Below, in pieces: positions 51,216-60,727 of a stretch of DNA of 64,000 nucleotides (positions within the stretch are counted from its first letter, which is position 1; each line of letters starts with the position of its first letter). The notes below the pieces were generated by a model. It worked only from the letters and a program-made list of their open reading frames with translations, searched no databases and was not told where the DNA came from. This DNA comes from Eubacterium sp. Lineage in GTDB: Bacteria > Bacillota > Clostridia > Lachnospirales > Lachnospiraceae. A program made the translations under genes and the position numbers. The stretch covers positions 1-64,000 of the forward strand of contig JALERM010000041.1 in NCBI GenBank assembly GCA_022764165.1, in the 5' to 3' direction.

Positions 51216-53489
51216 ATGCGGAAATATTTTAACAGAAAACAGGAGACGGTATCCATTCGTCTGTTATTTTCTTATCTGGCAATTATTCTGGCACCTGCAG
51301 TGGCGATTATTATCATTTACATCAATATGCAGGAAGCACTTTTGAATATTCAGCAGGAAAAATCACAGAGCTTCTCCAGAGAAGCAGTTATTTCTCTCAA
51401 TAACGAGATGGAACAGGTTGTTGATGTTGCGAAATATATCGGAAGCAGCAGTGAGTTAAAAAAATATATGGAGAAGAGGACATTTTCTTCTTCCGGAGAC
51501 AGCTTTTTTCGCGCTTATGAGATGGCCAATTCTTTTCCGGATTACAGGATACTGAACTGGTTTATAAAAAATATATATATTCTTCCCAAAGGTGATGCTT
51601 ATATCATGCAGCTGCCACATGTATTTCCCAGCAATGAGAGAGGAATATCTACACTTGATATCATAAAAACAGTGGATCAGTACCAGAATGTACTTGAAAG
51701 TTTTTATGATATGGGACCGGATGGCATCATGTTTGACCGCAATAAGGACGGGAGCGGAAGTTTTCTGGTTCTGCAGGATTTTTACTTTGGCAACATAGAT
51801 GCCGGTGAAGGAATGATTCTGATTGAGATGGATAACAGTCAGATCAGGAATCTGCTCAGAAGTGCCCTTGGAAATGATGAGGGAATTGCTTTTCTGACGG
51901 ACGCAGAGGGTAATGTTCTTTGCACCTATGATTGTCTCGAAGGAAAACAGGCACTGGAAAAAGAAGAAAAACTTCCCAAAAATGGCATTGTCTGGAAAGA
52001 TTATCTGGAGAAAAAAGGACTGGAAACAGAAGGTATGGCAGTGACCAGTTATTCCACAAATAATGGATGGAGGCTTGTCACAGTCATACCACAGAAGATT
52101 CTTCTTGCCAAGATTGGCTGGATTCGTTCTGCAATTTTAGCCTTGTGTATTGTTTCACTTTTTATTGGCGTGGCGATTTGTCTCTGGTACTGGAACAATA
52201 GTCGTCCGGTAGTGGCCCGCTATCTGAAGTACTCCCAGAAGTATCCGGAACGGGCAGATTATCCTTCTGGAAAATCAAGTATCTGGGCTAAGTTTGGCAA
52301 CGTTCTGACTCATGCAGAAGATCTTCAGATTACGGTGGATAAACAAAAACAATGGGTTCGGGAGGGAATTTTAAGGAAACTCCTGTTTGGCAGTTATGAT
52401 TCCCAGGAAGAGCTGGAGAAAGAAATCCAGGGTGCCGGAATTGAATTCCCGGTAGATTTACCCTGTTATCTGGCAGTCATGGATCTGGAACATCCTCTGA
52501 AGCAGGAACTCCATATGCCTCTGGATGTTCTGGAAGAGTGTATCCTGGAGACATTAAATCTTTATTTGCCTTATTCTTATCAGATGTTAAGTATAGATCC
52601 TCTGCAGTATATTTTGTTTATTAATGTGAATGATGGTGCTGCAAGTAAGGATTTAAAAGGACTGTTTGAAAAAATTAATTATGCATTATATAGTCAGATT
52701 CCTCTGAACATTCATACAGGAATCGGTGAAAAAGCGGATACTCCGCTGGCAATCGCAGAGGAGTATGAGCATGTATGTCGTATCTGTGATTATGCTAAAT
52801 ATTATAAACTGCGTATGCCGTTGATTTTGTCAGATCTTCCGCATCACCAGCATGTGACATTTCCGGTGGAAGTGGAGATGCAGCTGGAAAAGGCGGTTCG
52901 CAGTGGAAGCAGAGAGCAGCTGGAGCAGCTGATGCTTCAGATTAAAGAAAACCATCTCAGGGTTCTGGGCGGTGGTCCCCGTCCTGTGATGCATAATCTG
53001 GAAGTAGTGCGCTGTGTACTTCTCCGATGTATGGAAGGAGAGTCAGAAGATGCGGTGAAGGAATTTTTGAAAAAGATTCACCGAGTACGCAATGTGGAAG
53101 AGATGGAGAAGACAATTTTTGAAGTCTGGGATTATTTTGCACAAAAACGTGTGCAGGATGAAGATAAAGCCACAGAAGAATTGAAACAGGAGATTGAAAG
53201 GAAGATAGAACAGGAATATTCCAGTCCGGACTTTAATCTGGCAGTTGTGGCAGACTGGCTGCAGATGCCGGAGAAAAAATTGTACCGTGACTTTAAAAAA
53301 ATGTATGGTGTTAGTTTCAGTTCTTATCTGGAAGTGCTGCGTATGCGGTATGCTCAGGAGAAACTGAAGGATGGACAGGCAGTACAGGATGTGGCGGCGG
53401 CAGTGGGATATGGAAGTGATTATTCGTTCCGCCGTGCGTTCAAACGGGTAGTGGGTGTAACCCCCAGTGATTACCAGAAGATGCACTAA
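51216..53489 (+). CDS. Membrane-bound AraC-family sensor regulator
   Basis: A 757-residue one-component regulator. A first transmembrane segment (about 19-37), an extracytoplasmic sensor domain of the Cache kind, a second segment (about 305-325), a cytoplasmic linker, and a C-terminal AraC domain (VVADWLQMPEKKLYRDFKKM, VAAAVGYGSDYSFRRAF, GVTPSDYQ). Such proteins sit beside, and activate, LplB/YtcP sugar-transport operons, here the genes from 53706. The ATG at 51216 gives the expected short cytoplasmic tail; an upstream codon is also open. Confidence 0.85.
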   Translation: MRKYFNRKQETVSIRLLFSYLAIILAPAVAIIIIYINMQEALLNIQQEKSQSFSREAVISLNNEMEQVVDVAKYIGSSSELKKYMEKRTFSSSGDSFFRAYEMANSFPDYRILNWFIKNIYILPKGDAYIMQLPHVFPSNERGISTLDIIKTVDQYQNVLESFYDMGPDGIMFDRNKDGSGSFLVLQDFYFGNIDAGEGMILIEMDNSQIRNLLRSALGNDEGIAFLTDAEGNVLCTYDCLEGKQALEKEEKLPKNGIVWKDYLEKKGLETEGMAVTSYSTNNGWRLVTVIPQKILLAKIGWIRSAILALCIVSLFIGVAICLWYWNNSRPVVARYLKYSQKYPERADYPSGKSSIWAKFGNVLTHAEDLQITVDKQKQWVREGILRKLLFGSYDSQEELEKEIQGAGIEFPVDLPCYLAVMDLEHPLKQELHMPLDVLEECILETLNLYLPYSYQMLSIDPLQYILFINVNDGAASKDLKGLFEKINYALYSQIPLNIHTGIGEKADTPLAIAEEYEHVCRICDYAKYYKLRMPLILSDLPHHQHVTFPVEVEMQLEKAVRSGSREQLEQLMLQIKENHLRVLGGGPRPVMHNLEVVRCVLLRCMEGESEDAVKEFLKKIHRVRNVEEMEKTIFEVWDYFAQKRVQDEDKATEELKQEIERKIEQEYSSPDFNLAVVADWLQMPEKKLYRDFKKMYGVSFSSYLEVLRMRYAQEKLKDGQAVQDVAAAVGYGSDYSFRRAFKRVVGVTPSDYQKMH

Positions 53490-53556
53490 AATCACTATGA
53501 AATCAGGAAGAAAATGTGAAAATTGAAAAAATGTCTGGTAAAAACAAAGTTGTTCC

Positions 53557-53650
53557 TTGAAAATACATGCAAAAATGTATAAAATAAAGCCAGAAACGAA
53601 ATGATTGGTGTACAAAATCAACAGAAAGTCCGAGGCGCGCCGGCTTTCTG
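53557..53650 (+). promoter_or_regulatory. Promoter and leader hairpin of the sugar-transport operon
   Basis: TTGAAA (53557-53562) and TAAAAT (53580-53585), 17 bases apart. A GC-rich stem follows in the leader: CAGAAAG-CCG (53622-53632, one bulge) with CGGCTTTCTG (53641-53650). AAGGAGG precedes the start at 53706. Confidence 0.55.
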
Positions 53651-53705
53651 TATGACAAAAATGTACACAATCTGGATTTCGGCGACAAAACGAAGGAGGT
53701 AACAT

Positions 53706-55424
53706 ATGAGAAGAAAGTTAACACAAGCAATGGCACTGGGCATGGCTGCAATGATGACAGTTGGTATGCTCGCAGGATGCGGCGGCAAAAAAGCTGATGA
53801 AGGTGGAGCTACATCAGAAGGAGGATCTGATTCTAAAACAGAAGCTTCCGCAGATACTCTTAACCCGGCAGGTACTTACCCAATCGTAAAAGACGGTACC
53901 CTGGATATGAGCCTGTTCACCATGAGTATGCCAAACGTTGAAGATTTCGCTACCAACGATTTCACCAAGTTCATGGAAGAAAAAACCGGTATTCATTTTG
54001 AATTCATCACAGGTGGTCGTGATGACTGGGAAGATAAACTGAACATGCTGTTCCAGTCCGATGATTATCCGGATGTTATTTTCGGTGTAGGACCAAACAT
54101 CGCAAAATACGGTGTTAAAGAGCAGATTCTGATTCCTCTGGATGACTATCTGACAGAAGAAAATGTTCCTAACTACCTGGCTATGATGGAAAAATACGGT
54201 TATGACATCGGTGTAACCCGTGAGACAGATGGACAGATCTACTCTCTGGTTGATGTAAATGACTGTTTCCATTGTAAATACGCAAGAAAAATGTGGGTAA
54301 ATACCTACTATCTGGAGCAGATGGGCTGTGAAATTCCTACTACTACCGATGAATTTATCGATGTATGTAAGAAGTTCCTGGAAATGAAACCAGACGGAAT
54401 CGCTGTAGCCGGTGCTGAAACGGGATGGTTCACCCGTATGCAGGATTGGCTGATGCAGGCTTACACCTTTATTCCTACCAAATCTTCTACTTTCAGTGTA
54501 AGAGATATGGTTGCTCTGGATTCTGATACTAATAAAGTAACTTGTGTTGCAGCAAGTGATCAGTACAAAGAAGCTCTGAAGTTCATGAACGAACTGTATG
54601 AAATGGGTGCAATCTATGATGGCGACTTCACACAGACAAGTGAACAGATGAAGACTCTGGTTAACCAGGCAGATGAGCCTGTACTGTTCTTCACGGCAGG
54701 TACAATCTCTGACTGTATCGATTCCGCATCTAACAACGAACTGTACAGACATTATGAAGCTATGGCTCCGATCGCAGGACCGGATGGAACAAGAATTGCA
54801 TGGACTATGCCGAACTACGGTGTATCTTCCGGTGCTTTCTGTATTACTGATAACTGTGAAAATGTAGAAGCAGCTCTTCGTTGGGTAGACTTCTTCTACA
54901 GTGAGACCGGTGACCTTTGCTCTCAGTACGGTGCTGATGAAGAAACTGACTGAGTTCTGAGTCCGGAAGGAAAAGTTGGTCTGGATGGACAGCCGGCAAA
55001 ATATGAAGTTCTGAATACATATTCTCCGGAAGCTCAGAATCATGACTGGCAGGATGTTGGTATCCGTGTAGCTCCGGAAGATTATCGTCTGGGTCAGGCT
55101 GTTGATGCTGACGTAGATCCATACGCTCCGGAAGGCCTGGAAAGACTGCTCTTTGATGCAAGTAAAGAACTGTATGAGCCATACGGTGCAACACAGAATA
55201 TTGTAAACCTGAATGAACTGAAAGTAACTGATGCAGAAAGTACAGAAGTTTCTACTATCGCAGTAGAAGTTGAAAAACTGATCAGTGAAACATCTGTAGC
55301 GTTCATGACAGGAGCAAAAGATGTAGATGCTGATTGGGATTCTTATGTTGACTCTCTGAACAAAGCCGGACTGGAAACACTGCTGAATGTTTACCAGACT
55401 GCTTACGACAGAATGAACTCTTAA
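53706..55424 (+). pseudogene. Sugar ABC transporter solute-binding lipoprotein with in-frame TGA
   Basis: A family 1-like solute-binding lipoprotein for the LplB/YtcP transporters. The signal ends in MLAGCGGKK with the lipid Cys at 25. The frame stops with TGA at 54951-54953 after DEETD, but the same frame stays open to a TAA at 55422-55424 and reads LSPEGKVGLDGQP, YRLGQAVDADVDPYAPE and TLLNVYQTAYDRMNS, typical of the C-terminal third. Full length would be 572 residues; one base change (TGG to TGA) explains it. Either a true nonsense mutation, a sequencing error, or read-through. Other genes here use TGA as stop. Named a pseudogene with reserve. Confidence 0.75.
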
Positions 55425-55458
55425 GATTTATCCACAGAACATATATGGGGTAAAAGGA

Positions 55459-55488
55459 ATGGCTGTCCGTCGTCTAGCGGGCAGCCAT
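55459..55488 (+). terminator. Hairpin between solute-binding protein and permease genes
   Basis: ATGGCTGTCCG (55459-55469) pairs with CGGGCAGCCAT (55478-55488), with one G-U pair. There is no T-run after it. Such intercistronic stems usually stabilise the abundant binding-protein mRNA and lower permease expression. Confidence 0.65.
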
Positions 55489-55508
55489 ATAAGCAAGGAG
55501 GGACTCGT

Positions 55509-56438
55509 ATGGCAAAAGGGAGAGCAGTACCCGCCAATAAGAAAAACAAAATTAAATCTTCCAACTGGCAGTTTTGGCTGATCATAGCTCTGCCGGTAAT
55601 CTATGCATTCGTATTTGCATACATTCCCATGGGTGGAATTATCATTGCCTTCAAGGATTACAGTATCCGTCGAGGCATTCTTGGAAGTGAATGGGTTGGT
55701 TTGAAGTATTTCAAGCAGTTCCTGACCTCCACCAACAGTGTTCTTGTTATCAAGAATACCATTATCCTTGGTGTCTATACATTTCTTGTAAATTTCCCGA
55801 TTCCGATTCTTCTGGCAATCGGTATCAATGAAGTTCGCAACATCAAGTTTAAAAAGACCGTTCAGCTGGTTACTTATGCACCATACTTCATCTCTGTGGT
55901 TATCATGGTTGGTATGATGGTACAGATGATGGATATGAGAACAGGTATTGTCAATGTCCTGCTTGGAAAGCTGGGAATTGACGCCATTAACTTCTTTGGC
56001 GATCCGAAAATATTCCGGCATCTGTATGTATGGAGTGGTGTATGGCAGACAGCCGGTTATTCATCTATTATTTATGTGGCAGCTCTGGCGGGTGTAAGCC
56101 CTGAGTTCCACGAGGCAGCTACCATGGATGGAGCTACCAGACTTCAGAGAATTATTCATGTAGATATTCCAACCATTATGCCTACCATTATCATTCAGTT
56201 GATTTTCAGCTGTGCAAACGTGGTAAATATCGGTATGGATAAGATTTTCCTGATGCAGACATCCTTGAATGCTTCTGTATCAGAGGTTATCTCCACCTTC
56301 GTCTACAAAGTCGGTGTGGTCAATGCAAACTTTGGTTTCTCAACAGCGGCAGGTCTGTTCCAGTCTCTGGTGTCCTTCGGACTTCTGGTTCTCGTTAACC
56401 AGCTGAGCAGACGGATGTCAGACACCAGTCTGTGGTAA
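55509..56438 (+). CDS. Sugar ABC transporter permease (LplB type)
   Basis: A 309-residue permease with six hydrophobic segments and the conserved ABC loop EAATMDGATRLQRIIHVDIP (EAA motif). The basic N-terminus and PVIYAFVFAYIPMGGIIIAFKDY are typical of the LplB/YtcP group, which pairs with large solute-binding lipoproteins and uses a shared ATPase (no ATPase gene is here). AAGGAGGG precedes the start. Confidence 0.92.
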   Translation: MAKGRAVPANKKNKIKSSNWQFWLIIALPVIYAFVFAYIPMGGIIIAFKDYSIRRGILGSEWVGLKYFKQFLTSTNSVLVIKNTIILGVYTFLVNFPIPILLAIGINEVRNIKFKKTVQLVTYAPYFISVVIMVGMMVQMMDMRTGIVNVLLGKLGIDAINFFGDPKIFRHLYVWSGVWQTAGYSSIIYVAALAGVSPEFHEAATMDGATRLQRIIHVDIPTIMPTIIIQLIFSCANVVNIGMDKIFLMQTSLNASVSEVISTFVYKVGVVNANFGFSTAAGLFQSLVSFGLLVLVNQLSRRMSDTSLW

Positions 56439-56451
56439 AGGAGGGGAGAAC

Positions 56452-57351
56452 ATGAAAACAGCTAAATTTCGTTATATGAGTATGCCGGACAAGATTTTTA
56501 CAATATTTAACTATACAATTTTGACTCTTGTTTTAATTGTAATTGCTTATCCGTTGATTTTTGTTGTGTCTGCGTCTTTTTCTGACCCACAGGCGGTTGT
56601 CCGCGGAGATGTGTTACTGCTTCCGGTAAATCCTACCCTGAGAGGATATCAGGCAGTATTTAAGAATGGAAAAATTCTGACTGGTTTTATGAACTCTGTT
56701 TTTTATCTGGTTGCAGGTACATGTCTTAACCTGGTTATGACAATGTTATGTGCGTATCCATTGTCCAGAAAAGAATTCAAAGCCAGAGGATTTATTTCTC
56801 TGTTCTTCGTATTCACCATGTATTTCAGTGGTGGTATGGTTCCTACTTATATCTTGGTTAATAAACTGGGACTGCTGAATACCAGACTGGCAATGATCAT
56901 CCCGACAGCAATGTCTACCTACAACATGATCATCTGCCGTACCTACATTGTAAACTCCATTCCGGACGAGTTGTATGAGGCATCACAGATGGATGGATGT
57001 ACACCGTTTAAGTACATGATGAAAGTTATCGTACCGCTGAGTAAACCGATTCTGGCAGTATTGACTCTGTACTATGGTGTTGCAAAATGGAACGATTACT
57101 TCAATGCGATGCTGTTCCTGTACAAAGATGAACTGCAGCCTCTGACCATCGTTATGAAAGAAATCCTGATTATGGGTAAAGTAGATATGACGCAGGTTAC
57201 CGATGCATCTGCAGTAGCCAAGCTGCAGGGTATGTCAGAACTTCTGAAATATTCTACCATGGTTGTAGCTACACTTCCGGTTCTGATGTTGTATCCGTTG
57301 ATTCAGAAGCATCTGGTTAAAGGTGTTATGATCGGTGCGGTAAAAGGATGA
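56452..57351 (+). CDS. Sugar ABC transporter permease (YtcP type)
   Basis: A 299-residue permease, six hydrophobic segments, EAA loop YEASQMDGCTPFKYMMKVIVP and the C-terminal end VKGVMIGAVKG common to YtcP-like proteins. It pairs with the upstream permease, 13 bases away; GGAGGGG precedes the start. Likely substrate is a complex oligosaccharide, given the hydrolases that follow. Confidence 0.92.
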   Translation: MKTAKFRYMSMPDKIFTIFNYTILTLVLIVIAYPLIFVVSASFSDPQAVVRGDVLLLPVNPTLRGYQAVFKNGKILTGFMNSVFYLVAGTCLNLVMTMLCAYPLSRKEFKARGFISLFFVFTMYFSGGMVPTYILVNKLGLLNTRLAMIIPTAMSTYNMIICRTYIVNSIPDELYEASQMDGCTPFKYMMKVIVPLSKPILAVLTLYYGVAKWNDYFNAMLFLYKDELQPLTIVMKEILIMGKVDMTQVTDASAVAKLQGMSELLKYSTMVVATLPVLMLYPLIQKHLVKGVMIGAVKG

Positions 57352-57355
57352 TGTT

Positions 57356-58105
57356 ATGAAAAATTATATTCTGGAATGTTGTGTGGATAGTGTCGAGTCC
57401 GCACTGAACGCAGTAAAGGGCGGCGCAAGCCGCCTGGAACTGTGCGGAAATCTTCCCATCGGAGGAACAACACCTGGGATTCCGCTGTATCACCAGATTC
57501 GCAAAGAATCAGATGTGCGGATACATGCCCTGATTCGTCCCCGGTTCGGAGATTTTTGTTACAGTTCCTATGAGTTGGAAATCATGCGGGAAGAAATCCG
57601 TATGTTTCGTGAAGAGAAAGCCCAGGCAGTGGTGATTGGTGTGCTGAATGCAGATGGAAATTTGAATATTTCTGCAATGGAAATGTTGATACAGGAAGCA
57701 GATGGCATGGATGTGACATTGCACAGGGCTTTTGATATGTGCAGAGATCCTTTCCGTACTATGGAAGAGGCCATTGAACTTGGGGTCAATACGATTCTGA
57801 CTTCCGGTCAGCAGCAGTCCTGCTGGGAGGGAAGAGAACTGATCCGGCGTCTGATCGAAGAGGCACGGGGAAGAATCGATATTATGGCAGGCGGCGGTGT
57901 CGGCAGTGAAGTAATCAAAAAACTGCGTCCCGTCACCGGAGGAACCAGTTATCACATGTCCGGTAAGGTGACACTGGACAGTCCGATGCGGTATCGGAAA
58001 AAAGAAGTCAGTATGGGACTCCCCTCACTGAGCGAATATGATATCTGGCAGACTTCGGAAGAAAACGTAAGAAGAGCTGTTGAGGTTCTGAAAGGGATTG
58101 AGTAA
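57356..58105 (+). CDS. CutC-family protein
   Basis: A 249-residue TIM-barrel protein: ECCVDSVESALNAVKGGASR, ELCGNLPIGGTTPG, IHALIRPRFGDFCYS, TLHRAFDMC and MAGGGVGSEVIKKL. CutC is linked to copper handling in some bacteria, but many Firmicutes copies sit in sugar operons, as here, four bases after a permease gene, so an enzymatic role in sugar breakdown is possible. Not established. Confidence 0.9.
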   Translation: MKNYILECCVDSVESALNAVKGGASRLELCGNLPIGGTTPGIPLYHQIRKESDVRIHALIRPRFGDFCYSSYELEIMREEIRMFREEKAQAVVIGVLNADGNLNISAMEMLIQEADGMDVTLHRAFDMCRDPFRTMEEAIELGVNTILTSGQQQSCWEGRELIRRLIEEARGRIDIMAGGGVGSEVIKKLRPVTGGTSYHMSGKVTLDSPMRYRKKEVSMGLPSLSEYDIWQTSEENVRRAVEVLKGIE

Positions 58106-58123
58106 CAGAATAAAGGAGAAGGT

Positions 58124-60700
58124 ATGTTTACAGAACAGTTTTTGCAGGAAATACAACAGGCTTTTGACAGGCAGATGACACATCTTGGGGAAAGACAGCA
58201 GGAGATTTGCCGGGTATTGGAAACGTGTACAGAGCAGGAGGCATGGGGGCTCAAATGTCTGTACACATCCATGCCGGTAAGCGACAGTGCGGACTATCCG
58301 CCGGAGCTTTTCCTCTCCTACGCAAAACATGGGGTGTATTTGTGGGAGAAGGGACCGTTCGCAGGGAAAATTCCGGAGAAACTGTTTGCCGGCTATGTGC
58401 TGCATCATCGGGTCAACAATGAAAATATCACAGATCACAGAGGATTTTTCTATGAACAGTTAAAAGATCGGATTCAGGGAAAAAGTATGCTGGATGCGAT
58501 TCTGGAAGTGAACTACTGGTGTGCTTCCCAGGCTACTTACCGTACGACCGACGGAAGAACTGCCAGTGCCTCCAGTGTGTATCGTTCCGCTTACGGCCGA
58601 TGCGGAGAAGAATCTACATTCCTGGTATCAGTGCTGCGAAGTGTGGGTATTCCGGCACGTCAGGTGTACGTTCCGCTGTGGTCTCACTGTGATGACAATC
58701 ACGCCTGGGTGGAAGCCTGGTGCGACGGAGAATGGAAATTCCTGGGTGCCTGTGAGCCGGAAGAAGTGTTGAACAAGGGGTGGTTCACCAATGCTTCTTC
58801 CAGGGCCATGATGGTGCATTCCCGCTGGCTGCTGCCGGTGGAACCGGAGGATGACATTGTAGGCAAAAAAGGTATGTCCCAGGTGCTCAATCAGCTGGGA
58901 AGGTATGCACATACTGCTGTGCTGGAGGTGAGTGTGGTTGATCGTGAAAATCATCCGGCAGCAGGTGTAAAAGTAAACTTTGAAGTATTAAACTATTCCA
59001 TGTTTGGCAACGTGGCAATTGTTCCTGCAGATGCAGAAGGAAAGGTACGTCTGGTAACCGGACTGGGAAGTATTCACGTGACAGCCAGTAAAGACGGAGC
59101 TTATGGGGAAGCTCTGGTGGATGTCCGTGAAACCCGGCAGTGTACCATTGTACTTGGAGAGCTTCAGGAGCAGGAAAATGTATGGGAAGATCTGACAGTA
59201 TATGCACCGAAAGATGCACCGATCAATCGCTGTGTACAGTCAGAGGAAGAAATTCAGCTGGGAAGAGAGAAGTTTGCGGCGGTAACGGCACAGCGCCTGG
59301 AAAAAGAGAAGAATTTCTTTGATGAAAAGCTTGCCGAACAGGCAGTGGAAGGATTGACAGACAGTGACCGTGAACGCTGTGTGGAAATCATGAAACAGTC
59401 CAAAGGAAACCAGGCGGAAATAGCGGCCTTTCTGACAACAGATACAGAAAAAAAATGGCCGGAAAGCTGGAAGATGGCGATTCTCAATAGTCTGAGAGAA
59501 AAGGATTATGTGGATATCACTGCTGAACTTCTGAAGGAAAATTGTCTGGAAGCTGCAGAATATCCGGGTACTTATCCGGAAGAAATTCTGGTGCCTTATG
59601 TACTGTGTCCACGGGTAGATAATGAAATGATTATATCCTTCCGTCCATTTATCCGTTCTTATTTCTCTGAAGAGGAAAAAGAAGAGATTCGGAAGAATCC
59701 GGAAATTGCATGGACACTGGTCAACGACCAAGTAAAGGAAGACGGAAGCCTGCAGTATGAAAATCTGATTACTTCTGCAAGAGGTGCTCTGACCAGTGGT
59801 TATGGAAGCCTTCTGACTAAAAGGGTGGTCAGCGTGCAGATCCTTCGTACCCTGGGCGTACCGTCCCGGCTAAATCCTGCAGATCAGATGCTGGAAGTGT
59901 GGAATGGAGAACAGTTTGTTACTTTGGAAAAACGGGAGGACAAATCAGCAGAAAGAACTTCTGCTGTCATCATTGAAAAGGACGAAAAGATTACCTGGAC
60001 ATACTTCCAGAACTGGACAATTGCGAGGTTTGAAGAGGGAGGATATCAGACCCTGCAGCTTTGTGACGAGTCTGGAGAGGAGATTACAGGAGAAATAGCA
60101 TTGTTCCCGGGAACTTATCGGATTCTTACCGCAAACCGTCTGCCGAATGGAAATATATTTGCCAAAAAACTGGTATTTACACTGGGTGACGGAGAAAAGC
60201 GTTCCATTCATCTGGAACAGATGGAAGCACAGCTATCTGATATGATGGAAGACAATGACATTACTGATTTTGCACTTAAAAAAGAAAATGGAACAGTCTG
60301 CAGAATGAGTGAACTGGTACGTGAGAAAAAAGGACTGTTCATCTGGCTGGAAGAAAGTCAGGAACCTACAGAACATATTCTGAATGAAATCTATCAGCGC
60401 AGAGAGGCATTTGCCAACCTGCAGGCGAATCTGTATTTTGTGATCCGTGATACGGGGGTTAAGCGGAATCCTACTTTACAGAGGACCTTGTCAGGTGTGA
60501 CGAATGTACAGTTTCTGTTGGATGATTTTGGTGCGGATATGTCTGCGGTTGCCAGAAGAATGTATCTGGAACCGGGAAAACTGCCGCTGATCGTAATTGT
60601 AGATGAAACAATGACCGGTATTTATGGGGTAGCCGGCTACAATGTAGGAACAGCGGATATGATTTTAAAACTGCTGCAGTACAGCAATCGAAATGACTAA
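58124..60700 (+). CDS. Transglutaminase-like protein with C-terminal thioredoxin-like domain
   Basis: A large 858-residue cytoplasmic protein (no signal peptide). A transglutaminase-like core has Cys160 (GRCGEESTF), His193 (NHAWVEAW) and an acidic third residue (near 211, GACEPE). A beta-rich middle follows, then a second, degenerate transglutaminase-like region (SLLTKRVVSVQILRTLGVPSR, Cys lost). The C-terminal 150 residues look thioredoxin-like (GLFIWLEES, then LPLIVIVDETMTGIYG) without CxxC. Its place between transporter and fucosidase genes hints at action on a glycopeptide or glycosylamide; peptide:N-glycanases use the same fold. Substrate unknown. Confidence 0.7.
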   Translation: MFTEQFLQEIQQAFDRQMTHLGERQQEICRVLETCTEQEAWGLKCLYTSMPVSDSADYPPELFLSYAKHGVYLWEKGPFAGKIPEKLFAGYVLHHRVNNENITDHRGFFYEQLKDRIQGKSMLDAILEVNYWCASQATYRTTDGRTASASSVYRSAYGRCGEESTFLVSVLRSVGIPARQVYVPLWSHCDDNHAWVEAWCDGEWKFLGACEPEEVLNKGWFTNASSRAMMVHSRWLLPVEPEDDIVGKKGMSQVLNQLGRYAHTAVLEVSVVDRENHPAAGVKVNFEVLNYSMFGNVAIVPADAEGKVRLVTGLGSIHVTASKDGAYGEALVDVRETRQCTIVLGELQEQENVWEDLTVYAPKDAPINRCVQSEEEIQLGREKFAAVTAQRLEKEKNFFDEKLAEQAVEGLTDSDRERCVEIMKQSKGNQAEIAAFLTTDTEKKWPESWKMAILNSLREKDYVDITAELLKENCLEAAEYPGTYPEEILVPYVLCPRVDNEMIISFRPFIRSYFSEEEKEEIRKNPEIAWTLVNDQVKEDGSLQYENLITSARGALTSGYGSLLTKRVVSVQILRTLGVPSRLNPADQMLEVWNGEQFVTLEKREDKSAERTSAVIIEKDEKITWTYFQNWTIARFEEGGYQTLQLCDESGEEITGEIALFPGTYRILTANRLPNGNIFAKKLVFTLGDGEKRSIHLEQMEAQLSDMMEDNDITDFALKKENGTVCRMSELVREKKGLFIWLEESQEPTEHILNEIYQRREAFANLQANLYFVIRDTGVKRNPTLQRTLSGVTNVQFLLDDFGADMSAVARRMYLEPGKLPLIVIVDETMTGIYGVAGYNVGTADMILKLLQYSNRND

Positions 60701-60727
60701 TAGGAAATATGCGGAGGTTTTTTGAAC

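Noticed and set aside
54951..54953. Selenocysteine at the in-frame TGA of the binding protein
   Set aside because: No hairpin of the bacterial SECIS kind was seen just after it, and solute-binding proteins have no use for Sec there.
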